Assembly (NCBI GenBank): GCA_026122225.1
Contig: JANEZZ010003063.1
Span: forward strand, 434,001 to 498,000
DNA length: 64,000 nt
Reading direction: 5' to 3'
Source: Heloderma charlesbogerti
Taxonomy: Eukaryota; Chordata; Lepidosauria; Squamata; Helodermatidae
This document shows, one piece after another, positions 9,601 to 19,527 of the stretch. Position numbers and translations under genes: made by a program. The number at the start of each line of letters is the position of its first letter. Position 1 is the first letter of the stretch. The notes under the pieces were generated by a model. The model was given only the letters and a program-made list of their open reading frames with translations. It was not told where the DNA came from and searched no databases.

Positions 9601-12600
9601 AGAAAGAAAGACACCCAAAGAGAGAGGCATTGGTCTTTTTAATCAGCAACCTAAGTGGTTGCACCCTCATGACCTCCTACCTGTTCTCACCCTATTCCCT
9701 TTTCCTCCCCCACACTCCCTAATTCAGTGGCTGAGAAGACCCCCCCCCCAATCTTTTACCAAAAAAAAACATGTTCCCCATTTCATTCTCTTCAGATCAG
9801 CCTTCGCCAACCTGGCGCCTTCCAGATGTTCCAGACTAAAACTCCCATCATCCCTAACCCTTGGGCATGCTGCCTGGGGCTGATGGGAGTGGTGGCACAC
9901 AGGGTGCCTGGCCATTTTCTCAGCACCCACCCCTGGGCATCCCCTAAAGTGATTTGTAGCTTTCTACAGCCAAAGCCGCCCGTCCTGGGTCAGAGAAGGG
10001 AAGTGAGAATCAAGGAGCAGAGGGATTTGGGGAAGTTCCCTTTCTGCTAAAAGCAGCTCTAGGGAGTAAGGAAGGGCGACTTTATTTCCAGAAGGCTTCC
10101 TGTGTCTCCAACAGCTGTATGCTTGGCAGAAATCCACCACTGAAGCTTTCGCCATCACTGATTCTGTATGCTGGGGAAAACAGCATCTGTTACGTTTCTG
10201 CCTATGTTGTAGGTGTTGAAGGCACAAGAGCCCTGCCAGATAAAACATTAGCAACCCTGTTGCACACACACACAGTTACACACACATGCACAAACACACA
10301 CAGAGTTAGAACCCAAGTTGTTGCTCATGGAGGGCTTTTCTACATGAGGCTTTAACCCATGCCTTTACTGAGGCTTCTGCTTCCAGATTCTTTGTGGGAT
10401 TAAAATCGGCCATTTACATGAGCTTCCCTCCCCCCACCCACTTTCCCCCCTTTATCTGCAAGTTTGATATGTACACGTTTGATATGCAAGTTCGATATGC
10501 TCCTTTACACGTGTTTTTTCCCCCAGGATTTTTCTTTCTCTGCCTTTCTATATGTTCCATTATACAACCACTAGATGGCATTGTTGTATAGTAGAATTGT
10601 GAAAATACTCCAGATTTCTATAATACCATTCAGAAAAATACCAGACTTTGAGCTTTTCTACACAAGGCATTTATTGTGTGTTCATAATTCTTTACTCACG
10701 GTTGTTTATGGGCTCTTTAAGCAATGTTGTGATCCTCCAGTTTCTTTTTTGTTTTTTAAGAGTGCTTTCCCAGGTTTTTTTTTTTTTTAGAATGGGGAGA
10801 ATGGGGCACTGTTTTATAATGGGAAAAACAGCACTGTTTCTTGTTGTGTACTTAAGCTATCCTGCTATAGCACTGTTCCACCTGAAGGTTATGTAACAGA
10901 AGAGCAGGAAAGGAAAAGCTGTTTGTGTAGAGCTCTGATCTCAATTCTGCAACAAAACCTAAGGTAGATACTGTGATTAACAGCCTCATGTAGAAAAACT
11001 CTTTCCTCTTTAGGAAAACAACTGTGATAATAGTTGCAAGGTACGGGAGAGTCCTTGGAGGAGGATGACGCTGTGTAAAGGACCTGCAAAATACCGCGAG
11101 TGAGGAATCAGGAGCAAACAATAACAGCCTTGTGTAGAAAGGCTCTTGTAAAGGACCTGATTCAAAGGCAAACCCTAAACAGAACTGCTCTCTATTCCCA
11201 GTCAGATGATTTATCCCTTTTACTGAATGTCTCCACAGCAAGCTACTGGTGAAACCACCCAGCCATTGAAATTCTCCATCAAAGAGACGGCTTGCCGTCC
11301 GTTCGACCAGACTGATGTGACCCAGTGCGACTACAAACAGGATGGGGTAAGGGCACTGTCCCCTTAGGAGGGTCTCTCTTGTTTAGACGATTGCCAGCCT
11401 TCTCCTGCTCCTGTGCCTTTAACAGCCACTGGAGATGCAGAAACTAATCAGGGGATTTTGTTTCTCCCCAGTAGCCTTTTTCTCCCATATTGGCACCTTT
11501 CACACCTCCCCCCACAGCCCCATTTATGCCTCAGAATCCAGATAGCATCCCTCCCAAACAGTTGCTTTGCTGTCCCACTGTGTGTAGAGCATCCATCAGA
11601 ATTGTATCCCCATCCTGAGGTGTTATCTGTCCCCTCGCTGTTGCCACTCCTGGCTTTTTTTGCTATTAAACCTGATTTTTCATTGCATCAGTTTTATTGT
11701 GAGGGCAGTTTGGACAAAGGCCAATATCCAAATCTACACCATTAATGGAGATCATAAATAAACGTTACCCTGGGAAGTCTGGAGGTACATTCACCACCAC
11801 AATGGGTGCCCTGTCATGTGCCCCGCACAGTGCCTGAGTCAAAGGGCATCTTCTGTTTCTCCCGCCTCAGAGCTTAATGGCGAAATTCTACACACACATC
11901 TGCTTGGAAGTAAGTCCCACTGAGTTCAGTGGGGCTTACTTCCAGGTAAGTGGGCTTGGCTTGCAGCAGCCTAAGGCTGCAATTCAAATACAACACCCTT
12001 CCCCAACCTGGGCCCCCCCAGATGTGTTGGACTACAACTCCCAGAACCCCCCAGGTTGGTGGATTCTGAGAGCTGTAGTCCAACACATGCTGGAGAAGGC
12101 TGCCCTGTGCTGACGCCCTCTAAGCCTCTTCTGCCACAGAGATTTGGGGGGCAGGGGTGCGCGCGCTTCTCGGGCTTGTTTCTCCTTTCGTGTTCACGAC
12201 TCTTTTTCTCCCCTTGGACAGGTCGACAAGGACTGCTCTGGATTCTATTCGACCCAGCAACGTCCACCAGTCATTATCGTCCAGTGTGAGGATGTGGACC
12301 AAGAGGTACTTCTGTTCCTTTTCCTTTTGCATGGGTTGCTGACAACACTGAGGCTGCGGAGGGGGCACTGTGGGGGAAAAAACCCTCCTGAGACCCTAGA
12401 GGGCTGGTGACACTCAAAGTAAATTCTGCAGTAGATGGACCAGTGGTCTGACCTAGTATAAGTTGGTTTTGTACGCTCACAAAGGCGCCAAATTTTGTTT
12501 TCCAAAATTCTGGCACCTCAGGCGTGAATGCTTCTGTGAGCGTACGAAACCAACCGGCATGCCTGAGGTACCAGAAGACCTCCTCAGTATGTGCAAAATG

Positions 12601-13823
12601 CCATTTCCCATGTGATATGAAGCAGATTTTTTTAAAAGCACATCTTGTAAAGAAAATAGCAATGAAATACACACATTTGGTTGAGCTTAATATCCTCCTG
12701 TTCTTCCGGGGCAAGAGGGGGGCATTTGGACTTTGCCAGTGGAATTTTGGCTCTTTCGCAACCCTGTTCAGACCAAGGCTACTGCCACACTCTGCGTTTT
12801 CTATGGGCTTCATTCATTCGCTGTTTACAGGGCATCTAATGTGATGTCATCCTCAAATTGTCATCCTCCTGTGGTTTCCCTGAATGTCCATCTTTTTTCA
12901 GACCACAAAAGCCTGGCTGTCTTTTTAAAAAAGAACAAACGAAACAGTAGCGCACTCTCCCCAGATGTAGGGCCCCTTAGCGCTACCCGATTGCCTTTTT
13001 ACAAACAAGAGGCCTGGTTCTGACACATGCAGTGACCCATCCGGCCAGTGAGCCGATCACCATGCATTTGGTGCGCTGTCACTGTTAACTTACTAATTGG
13101 CACCGATTTATCACAATTGTTGTTTATTTTTTATCCACTCCATCTGCACTAAATTTTGCCTTTAACTTTGTTTTAAATAGTCACCCTATAGCATAGGGGT
13201 GGGAAGCCTTAGGGGCCACGGGCAAAGTCCTCCTGGGCTCCCCAGATGCCCACACACGCTTTCCCCTAACCCCCAATCATTAGTTTTTTTCCAGTAGAGG
13301 CTGGTGGTTCCAATGCCAGTGGGGCGGTAAATCCGCTCTAGGTTTCAGTCAAAACCAGTCAGAACTCTGAAGGAGCCATCCAAAGTGCGAATATTGTTTT
13401 GTTGTTTTAAGATTAGGAAAATGGTGTGCCCAGGTGAATTGCTCCTTCCTCGCCCACTTGGCCATGTTGTGCCTACTCATGTGGATGGAACATAGAGGGC
13501 TGTACAGACACAGCAATGCTATACCTGCCCCCAAATGTGGAAAGGTAACTGCAGTTCTACAGGTGGCTTGCAGTGGAAGAACAATACTTGGGCCATTCTA
13601 GGAGCAACTAGTCTTGAAGCACCCTAAAATGCTGTGTACTGGCCTTGTAACAAACAAATCACACAAGTGCACACACACTCACTCTGCCTCATCTCTCTCA
13701 CCCCTGATCTAGCTGAATCGCATCACAAGAGGTCGCTGGGGAAAGGCCTGGGGAAAAATTAAAAGGTTTGGGAAGAAGCATGGTGTGAGCATTGCCTTAG
13801 GAGCTCTCAGATTTTTGGGGTAG
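8877..13823 (+). CDS. CATH2: Cathelicidin antimicrobial peptide precursor, CATH-2 (fowlicidin-2)-like, four exons
   Basis: Join 8877-9059, 11239-11346, 12222-12305, 13713-13823 gives 486 nt and a 161-aa precursor; all introns are phase 0 with GT-AG ends. Residues 1 to about 20 form a signal peptide (MKKMEVCCAVLLFVGVVTAA). The cathelin (cystatin-fold) domain follows, with YNQ near residue 40 and four cysteines: ETAC and QCDYK in exon 2, DCSGFY and IVQC in exon 3. The last exon encodes a 36-residue C-terminal peptide with ten Arg/Lys and no acidic residue, containing RGRWGKAWGKIKRF and a final Gly that could donate a C-terminal amide. Known for the family: the precursor is stored in granules and protease release yields a membrane-active peptide. 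The RGR(W/F)G...KI(K/R)RF pattern resembles chicken CATH-2; orthology is inferred. Exon 1 ends DW|gtgagt; the start is the first in-frame ATG downstream of the TATA box. Confidence 0.93.
9060..11238 (+). other. Cathelicidin intron 1 with repeats
   Basis: The 2,179-bp intron contains a (GA)n/(GAAA)n tract at about 9571-9611, a short dispersed 'aaactcccatcatccctaac' repeat at about 9795-9885, a CA-rich patch near 10262-10302, and a MITE with long terminal inverted repeats at 10650-11145. No additional exon is supported. Confidence 0.7.
10650..11145. mobile_element. MITE with TIR GAGCTTTTCTACACAAGGC
   Basis: The left end 10650-10668 is nearly the reverse complement of 11127-11145. Complementarity continues inward with changes for about 45 bp (the 'cactcgcggt' versus 'tactcacggt' regions). 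Similar 'cttttctacatgaggctt' motifs at about 10335 and 10985 suggest nested relatives of the same family. Confidence 0.6.
11239..11346 (+). CDS. CATH2: Cathelicidin exon 2
   Basis: This 108-nt, 36-codon phase-0 exon lies between ctccacag| and |gtaagg. It carries the first cathelin disulphide pair, ETAC and QCDYKQDG. The length and the KFSIKETxC motif match exon 2 of the other two cathelin loci here (44739-44846 and 56502-56609). Confidence 0.93.
11875..12090. repeat. Short dispersed 'ACTACAACTCCCA' repeat (two units)
   Basis: The motif 'ttggactacaactcccagaa', then 'gagctgtagtccaacacatg', forms an imperfect inverted repeat flanked by 'ccccaacctgggccccccc'. Relatives of this family occur at about 9795-9885, 16225-16325, 19725-19805, 27980-28100, 28160-28390, 30105-30210, 30400-30530, 35840-35925, 51895-51995 and 53715-53820. 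Confidence 0.6.
12222..12305 (+). CDS. CATH2: Cathelicidin exon 3
   Basis: This 84-nt, 28-codon phase-0 exon runs from ccttggacag| to |gtactt. It encodes DCSGFY and VIIVQCEDVDQE, the second cathelin disulphide pair and the short acidic segment before the mature peptide. Confidence 0.92.
13292..13385 (+). mobile_element. Half copy of the CAGTGGAGGCTGG hAT-like MITE
   Basis: Starts 'cagtagaggctggtggttcc' and continues with the 'gtcagaactctgaaggagcc' segment of the family whose complete copy is at 29632-29841. Only the left half is present. Confidence 0.65.
13713..13823 (+). CDS. CATH2: Cathelicidin exon 4 (mature antimicrobial peptide)
   Basis: After the acceptor 'ctcacccctgatctag' the frame reads 36 codons and TAG at 13821-13823. 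Ten Arg/Lys residues are concentrated in an amphipathic N-terminal half (RGRWGKAWGKIKRFGKKH), followed by a hydrophobic segment VSIALGALRFLG. There are no Asp, Glu or Cys. It continues exon 3 in phase 0. Confidence 0.92.
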   Translation: MNRITRGRWGKAWGKIKRFGKKHGVSIALGALRFLG

Positions 13824-13993
13824 AGCGTTCCCGAGAGAAAGGATGCTGAGATGCTCCCCACCTCACCATGCTTGCTGCTACAGCTACACAGCAAAGAGAC
13901 CTGGAAGTTCAGATGTGGAAGTCCTGCGTTGCTTCTTTGCACTGTTTCTCTTTCACTACTTGTTCAAAGATGTTTCATCTGTCTTCATTGCCT

Positions 13994-13999
13994 AATAAA
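13994..13999 (+). promoter_or_regulatory. Poly(A) signal of the cathelicidin gene
   Basis: AATAAA lies 171 nt after the stop codon, and an A-run begins at about 14008. The implied 3' UTR is about 190 nt. The genomic A-run is a cleavage-proximal stretch or chance; the gene has introns, so it is not a retrocopy. Confidence 0.75.
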
Positions 14000-14384
14000 A
14001 TGCCCTTAAAAAAAAAAATCTTCTTGTGAAATGCTTTTCCCCCACCCCCAAAGTTAAATGGTATTTGTCAGCAGCCTCCAAACTTTGACGAAGGGCAAGT
14101 CCAATAAGTGATGTCCACCAACCAAAGGCCATTTGTCATAACACGGGAGGAGGGACGCCACCTTTTCTTGTTAACATTTTTTAAAAAAATGTCCAAACAA
14201 AAAGTGTGGGATGGGCAAAACCCCACTTGGGTGCTAAGGAAAACTCTGCTTAGCTGCACCCTCCAGAATTGCTTGTTTTGCACAATTGTGGAGAGACCAC
14301 AGCTCAGAGGTACAGCACATGCTTTTCATGTAGGAGGTCTCCAGTTCAATCCTTGGCAGCTCCAGTTAAGATGGATCATGCATA

Positions 14385-14895
14385 CTGGTGTAGTGGTAAG
14401 TTTAGAAGTGCAGCCACTCATCACGACAGTCCACATTGTCACGCTCCCATGGAGAGTCCAAAAATGCAGGCAGCTTGTTGATCCATATCAACAAACTACA
14501 TCTAGCAGTTTTAAAGTGCAATCCTATGCATGTTTGGAGAGAGAAAAGGCCTACAACTCCCAGCATTCCCCAGCCAGCATGCTGGGAGTTGTAGGCCTTT
14601 TCTTTCTCCAAACATGCATAGGACTGTGCCCTTAATATTAATATTTAGCAGGAGCAAACATGAGCAGGCCTTAATTTCCCATTCAAGACCAGGCCACCCC
14701 AAAATACTTTGCATTGCAGAGTATATTGTTGCTGGGAAAATCCATCTGCCCTCTCATCTACTGTGAGAATTGCAGCTAAACTCAGAGGGAACCTGAGTGG
14801 GTAGGGGTGGCCGATGACATTGCCATCCCTGCTAATCAAAAGGTCCTGTTGCTTCGACCCTGCGAGCCCCAGTTCCACTACAACACTGATCACAT
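14385..14895. mobile_element. hAT-like element (GGTGTAGTGG family) containing a nested hairpin
   Basis: The left end 'actggtgtagtggtaag' and the right end 'ttccactacaacactgat' form short terminal inverted repeats. Internal sequence ('gagcaggccttaatttccca', 'tgcagagtatattgttgctg') is the reverse complement of relatives at 17955-18310 and 34975-35275. A palindrome at 14517-14632 interrupts it. Confidence 0.55.
14517..14632. mobile_element. Palindromic MITE, 'CCTATGCATGTTT' family
   Basis: The left arm starts 'caatcctatgcatgtttgga' and the right arm ends 'ccaaacatgcataggactgt'; between them 'ggcctacaactcccagcat' pairs with 'atgctgggagttgtaggcc'. The whole is an almost perfect hairpin of about 50-bp arms. 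Other copies: 22890-23005, 31110-31150 (half), 31727-31860 and 53310-53500. Confidence 0.8.
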
Positions 14896-15029
14896 GGCAA
14901 GTGATGGGGAAAACCGCTCTATGCCTGGGGCCTTGGAGATCTGCTGCCAGTCACAGCAGGGAATAAAGGCAACTAAAATGATCAAGGGGCTGGATTAACT
15001 CCCCTAGGAGGGAAGGTTACAGCAGCTGT

Positions 15030-15540
15030 GATTGTTTAGCTTACAAAAAAGGTGAGGGAGGGGAGACATGATAGAGGTGTACAAAATCATGCATGGTGTG
15101 CTGAGAGTGGAGCAAGAGACATTTTTCTCCCTCTCTTCTAATACTAGAACCCTAATAGGGTCATCCCATGAAGGTGATTGGTGGGAGATTCAGGACCAAT
15201 AATAGGAAGGACTTCTTCACACAATACGTAGTTAAACTATGGAATTCACTACCACAAGATGTGGTGATGGCCACCAATGTGGATGGCTTTAAAAGGGGAT
15301 TGGACAAATCCATGGAGGTTATCAATGGCTACCTTCCTGATGGCTCTGTGCTTCCTCCGGTATCAGAGGCAGTATGCCTATGTACCCCAGTTGCTGGGAA
15401 ACATGGGTGGGAGGGTGCTGTGGCACTCATGTCTTCCTTGTGGTTTTCCCACGGGCATCTGGTTGGCCACTGTGTGAACAGAATGCTGGACTACAGGGAC
15501 TCTTGGTCTGATCCAGCCTCAGTGCTCTACTTATGTTCTG
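15030..15540 (+). mobile_element. CR1-type LINE C-terminal/3' fragment
   Basis: The frame reads FRTNNRKDFFTQYVVKLWNS, then [20 protein letters not shown] and INGY, the C-terminal end of a CR1-group ORF2. The family tail, ending in 'ggtctgatccagc', follows. Confidence 0.8.
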
Positions 15541-15831
15541 AAGGATGGGAGGAACAAATAGTCTAACTTAAGGACGCTTTCTATGCTGCACTTTAATTAT
15601 ACTCCTGCTTATGAGGATGGGATATACAGGCCACTGTGTGCTAACCACTAAACTCCCTTCCATCTCTACTTCAGGGAATTTGGGATTAGACCCAAAACAT
15701 GGGGTTCAATCCAGCCAGAGCCGAGCAGTTGTAACCCGCTTCATTTCACTGGAAGAGTTAAACATGTGCCTGACATTTCCCCAGGATCCTCTGGGGGAGG
15801 GAGTGATCTGGAGTGAACAAAACAATGGGTT

Positions 15832-15950
15832 GTTGTTGTTCAGTCGTTCAGTCGTGTCCAACTCTTTGTGACCCCATGGACCATAGCATACCAGGCCTTC
15901 CTGTCCTAGGGAGAGGTTAACCCACTCCTTTGCCACTTTTCTGCTACCAG
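15832..15950 (-). mobile_element. BovB LINE 3' fragment
   Basis: Begins with '(gtt)n' and 'cagtcgttcagtcgtgtcca', then 'gaccccatggaccatagcat', which is the reverse complement of the BovB 3' end. 5' truncated and diverged from the copies at 37001 and 41036. Confidence 0.85.
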
Positions 15951-16983
15951 TGCCTAATAGACTGGGCCAGCCCTACCATTAGGCAGAGTGAAGCAGTTGG
16001 TTCAGGTGGCAGATGCTGGGAGGCATCAGCAAGGTGCTGCAGGAGAGACTTGTGTGCCATGATTCCTGTTCTGTGCCCCCAAAGTTAGCCTGCCATCTTC
16101 AGGTGCACTGGAGGATCAATGTTGAAAAGAAATTCATCTACCTGTCCAGTGGTTTTTTGTACATGGAATGGGAGAAGGTGCCATCTTCTTTTTCGCCTCA
16201 GGCAGCAAAACAAGGCCAGCCCAGCTGTGAGATGCCTTCTATGCTACCTCCATGCTGTCTGGGACTTGTGGAGGATTGTAGTCCAAAACTTCTGGAGGGC
16301 ACCAGGTTGCCCAACCCTGGTCTAGACTGATTGGCAGCAGATCTCCAGGGTTTCAGACAAGAGTCTTTCCCGGCCTGATCTGGAGAAGTCAAGGACTGAA
16401 CCTGGGAGCCCCTGCATGCAAAGCCACAGATAAAGGTCTATATCTCACTGGCACATTTTAGTTTCCTTCCACAAGTCAGGCATTCTACAGCTGCTCATGA
16501 TCTTGTTCAACTCTAGCCATTGGAATCAATAACACATAAGAAAAGGTCTTAGAATATTCAGCTGAAAACTGCCCATTCCTGGAGATGTAATGTGCTCTAA
16601 CTGATCAGTTTCTAAATTTCGAATTTCTTCTTGTTTAAATTTTAGAATCTAGACAATTCAAAAATGCTTTCCGTAAGTTCAGTAGAGGTAGTTCTGGTAT
16701 ATGTGTGTGTACTGCATGTGTGTTCCCCCCCTACACTGTGTGTGTGTGTGTGTGTGTGTGTGAAGAGAAGAATTTACCACCCTTCTGCTGGAATGCACAC
16801 CTATTCAATCCCCCTTTATTGAAGGAATGTGTGCATATTATCTCTCAGCCACCCCATCTATATCATGGGAACAGTAATATCAGATTACTGATATCAGATT
16901 ATCAGAGTAATAATCAATGTACTCTACATTGATTAAGTTCTGATATGGTCACTTTATCATATTAATGACATATTAATGACAAA

Positions 16984-17032
<49 letters not shown>

Positions 17033-17440
17033 CAGCTCAATGACCATGGCAAGAATCCGTTTGTTGCATCATGATGTTCACCTGACTTCCCAGAAAAGTT
17101 CTGGGTGTGGTGTTTACCTGGGCTTGTTTTCCTCTGCAAGCCGAGGGTGTATGTGTTTAAGTTCCAGTCCTATTGAAATAAATGGTACTTAGTTCTGACT
17201 GAGTAGGCATGCATAGGATGTATATAAGAGTCACTAGAAATGTTACTTTGCAAAGGATGACAAATGCTGAGACTTTGTGGGTGTGGGAAAGGGAAAGTAT
17301 TTCGTGACTGTGCTGCAGTAGCATAAGCAATTTACAAGGTAAAGAGAACTGGAATGTCTTCCGTCAGGGGCAGACAACCTCTTTGGGCTGTGGGCATATT
17401 TGGCAATTTGAGAACTGACCCGGGCACCAGCACAAAATGG
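15951..17440. other. Intergenic, microsatellites and a dispersed repeat only
   Basis: Contains one 'ttgtagtccaaaacttctgg' dispersed repeat (about 16225-16325), a (TG)n tract at 16736-16762 and an (ATCT)n tract at 16983-17033. No exon is supported. Confidence 0.6.
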
Positions 17441-17453
17441 CTTGTGCTGGAAG

Positions 17454-17599
17454 CAGTGGAGGCTGGTGGCTTGGATGTCAGTGGGACAATGAGTCCGCTC
17501 TGGGTTTCTCTGGGTGCTTGGATAGCTCCTTTAAAGTTCTGACTGGTTCTGAATGAAACCCAGAGCAGATTCACCACCCCACTGAAACCAGCCTCCATG
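17454..17599. mobile_element. CAGTGGAGGCTGG hAT-like MITE, internally shortened
   Basis: Left end 'cagtggaggctggtggcttg', right end 'accagcctccatg', with 'gggtttctctgggtgc' and its inverted counterpart 'gaatgaaacccagagcag' inside. The flanks 'gctggaag' and 'actggaag' resemble a decayed 8-bp target duplication. Confidence 0.65.
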
Positions 17600-17954
17600 G
17601 ACTGGAAGCAAGGCAAAGGAGAAGTATCTGGCCCCAAAAGGTGACCTCAAGGCAGAGGTGGGGGTCTGAGCCCCAACACAGTAAGCAGTTCCCTTGAACT
17701 CACAGTTTCTTTCAGCACCTTATTCACAGCAATCCCAGCTGCTGCTAAGAACATTTTTTAAGGGGGCGGGGAGAGCACCTTGGCAGGCACCAAGAAAGGT
17801 GCCTGGGGCACATTGTCTTAGGTGAATCTGGCTTTCTGGAATGCAGCGCTGATGTCACAAAGTGGAACTTCCCAAGGGGTGTGTGTGCCTTTTTTGCTCA
17901 CCATGTTAGTGAAACTCCTAACCTTAGGAATCTGAACTGAGGGGGAAAAATGTG

Positions 17955-18310
17955 AGCACCAGCGGTGTAGTGGAGGCGGGGCTCGCAGCCCCGCAGCCCC
18001 GGCACTTTTTTATTAGCAGGGACTCTGATGTCATCTGCCACCCCCCTCAGAATTCCTTGTTCCCTCTTTGCTTAGCTGCGATCCTTGCTGTAGCTGTGGG
18101 GGGAAGGAATTTTCCAAGCAACAATATATTGTTCCATGTTAGAATGCAAAGTATTTGGGATGATGGTCTGGAATGGGCAATTCAGACCTATTCGCTTCAC
18201 CAAAGACGTGCTCCTGGTGGAGATGAAAACTCCTAGAACTGGTTTGTTGATGGATCGACACCGCTGCCTGAAATTTTTGGACTGCCCTTGGAGACTGTCC
18301 AGCTGGGTGT
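17955..18310. mobile_element. GGTGTAGTGG-family hAT-like element
   Basis: Starts 'caccagcggtgtagtggagg'. Its body ('gcaacaatatattgttccat', 'gaatgcaaagtatttgggat') is shared with 34975-35275 and, inverted, with 14385-14895. There is no transposase frame. Confidence 0.55.
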
Positions 18311-19345
18311 GTGGATGTTTCTGTTGGTCAGGGAGGGGGGAGATATAATGAAGGAGCTCAACGAAGGCTAATGGGTAATGTCGGGGCACTAAGGGAGCTT
18401 GCAAGGGGGCTGCTTAAATGCAAAGGGATCAGTCCATGAGGGCTGAGTTGAGAGGGTGAAGCTTCCATAGAGGATCATATTCCGAAAACCTAAAATGTTT
18501 GTGTGTGAGTGAGTGGGTGAAACAGATTAACACCCCTGCATTTTTTTCTCAGACGTGCAGTGGAAATACCCCCGCCTTACTCTTAACTGCACTGGTTTGG
18601 ATCCCAGTGGAAGGCTGTATATCTTACAAGGTTGTGCAATCGTAGAAGGGGGCGTGGCTGTGAGGGGGCGTGGCTGTGGCCCTCACGAGGGCACCCTGCA
18701 CTTCTGAACGTGCCAATACCCTCCTGGTGAGCACCAAGCAAAAGAAAGAGGAAACCTAGTGGCTCTGCCTGGACTGAGAGGGCCCTGCGCCAGGTGCCCT
18801 GCAGTGGACCCCTCCTTACTGCCACCCTGCCTCCTCTGCCGCTGCCACCCAGTTTCTCCCCCTCCCTTCCTGCTCTGGTCCTCCACTTTCCTTCCTCCCC
18901 AACCCCAACTTAGCAGGCAGTATCAGAAAGGGGTTCCTTTATTTTCCTTTTTTGAAAACATCGTCCCACAGCAGACAAAAGAGGCAAAAAACAGGCATCC
19001 CCTCTAGCCAGGGGGCGGGGTCAGCTAGCTGTGAGCGGAGAATGGTAAATGGCAGTTTTACGTGGACACAGATGAAATGAGACACAATGGCAGAAAGCTG
19101 AGTTTGGGCTCTGTAAATTAACAGCGTTCGGGGGTGCTGGCTCTCTCAGGAGCTGTGGCTTTGGCTGTCCGTTGGAGCATTTCAGTCGTGTGCTTCCACC
19201 CATCCTCATCCTGTGCATTTGTAAATAAACTCAAAAGTTACAAAATGCCATAAGCCACCAGTGACCTCTGTCCAAAGGAAACCAAACCTAGATGCGTGCT
19301 GTGCCCCTGGAACACCTCACCGTGGGACAGTGTTGAGGTCGACGC
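18311..19345. other. CYP2 3' flank
   Basis: Downstream of the CYP2 stop codon on the minus strand. The first AATAAA on that strand that I see is at 18943-18938 (plus-strand 'tttatt'), about 400 nt after the stop; it is only a candidate poly(A) signal. No other gene is supported. Confidence 0.4.
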
Positions 19346-19527
19346 TTAGCGTGGGGAGAAGCGTAACATGACCTGGCGGGGGATGTTCCCGACGCCGCTG
19401 ACCTCTGGCGTGAGGTCGATTTTGGTGACTCCCGGAGGGTGCTTGAGACGGAAACTCTGCAGGATGGTGGTAAGAAATAAGAAGAGTTGCATCCGGGCCA
19501 ATCCTTCGCCCAGGCAGCTCCTCTTTC
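19346..19527 (-). CDS. CYP2 exon 9 (haem-binding loop to stop)
   Basis: Runs from acceptor tctgttacag| to TAA at 19348-19346. With the last base of exon 8 it encodes [20 protein letters not shown], holding the cysteine ligand of haem. The C-terminus is VMLRFSPR. Confidence 0.95.

Noticed and set aside
12901..12959. Possible exon 4 of the cathelicidin after 'atcttttttcag' with Lys/Arg codons
   Set aside because: In the required phase 0 it reaches TAA after eight codons. The exon at 13713 fits phase, family pattern and poly(A) position.
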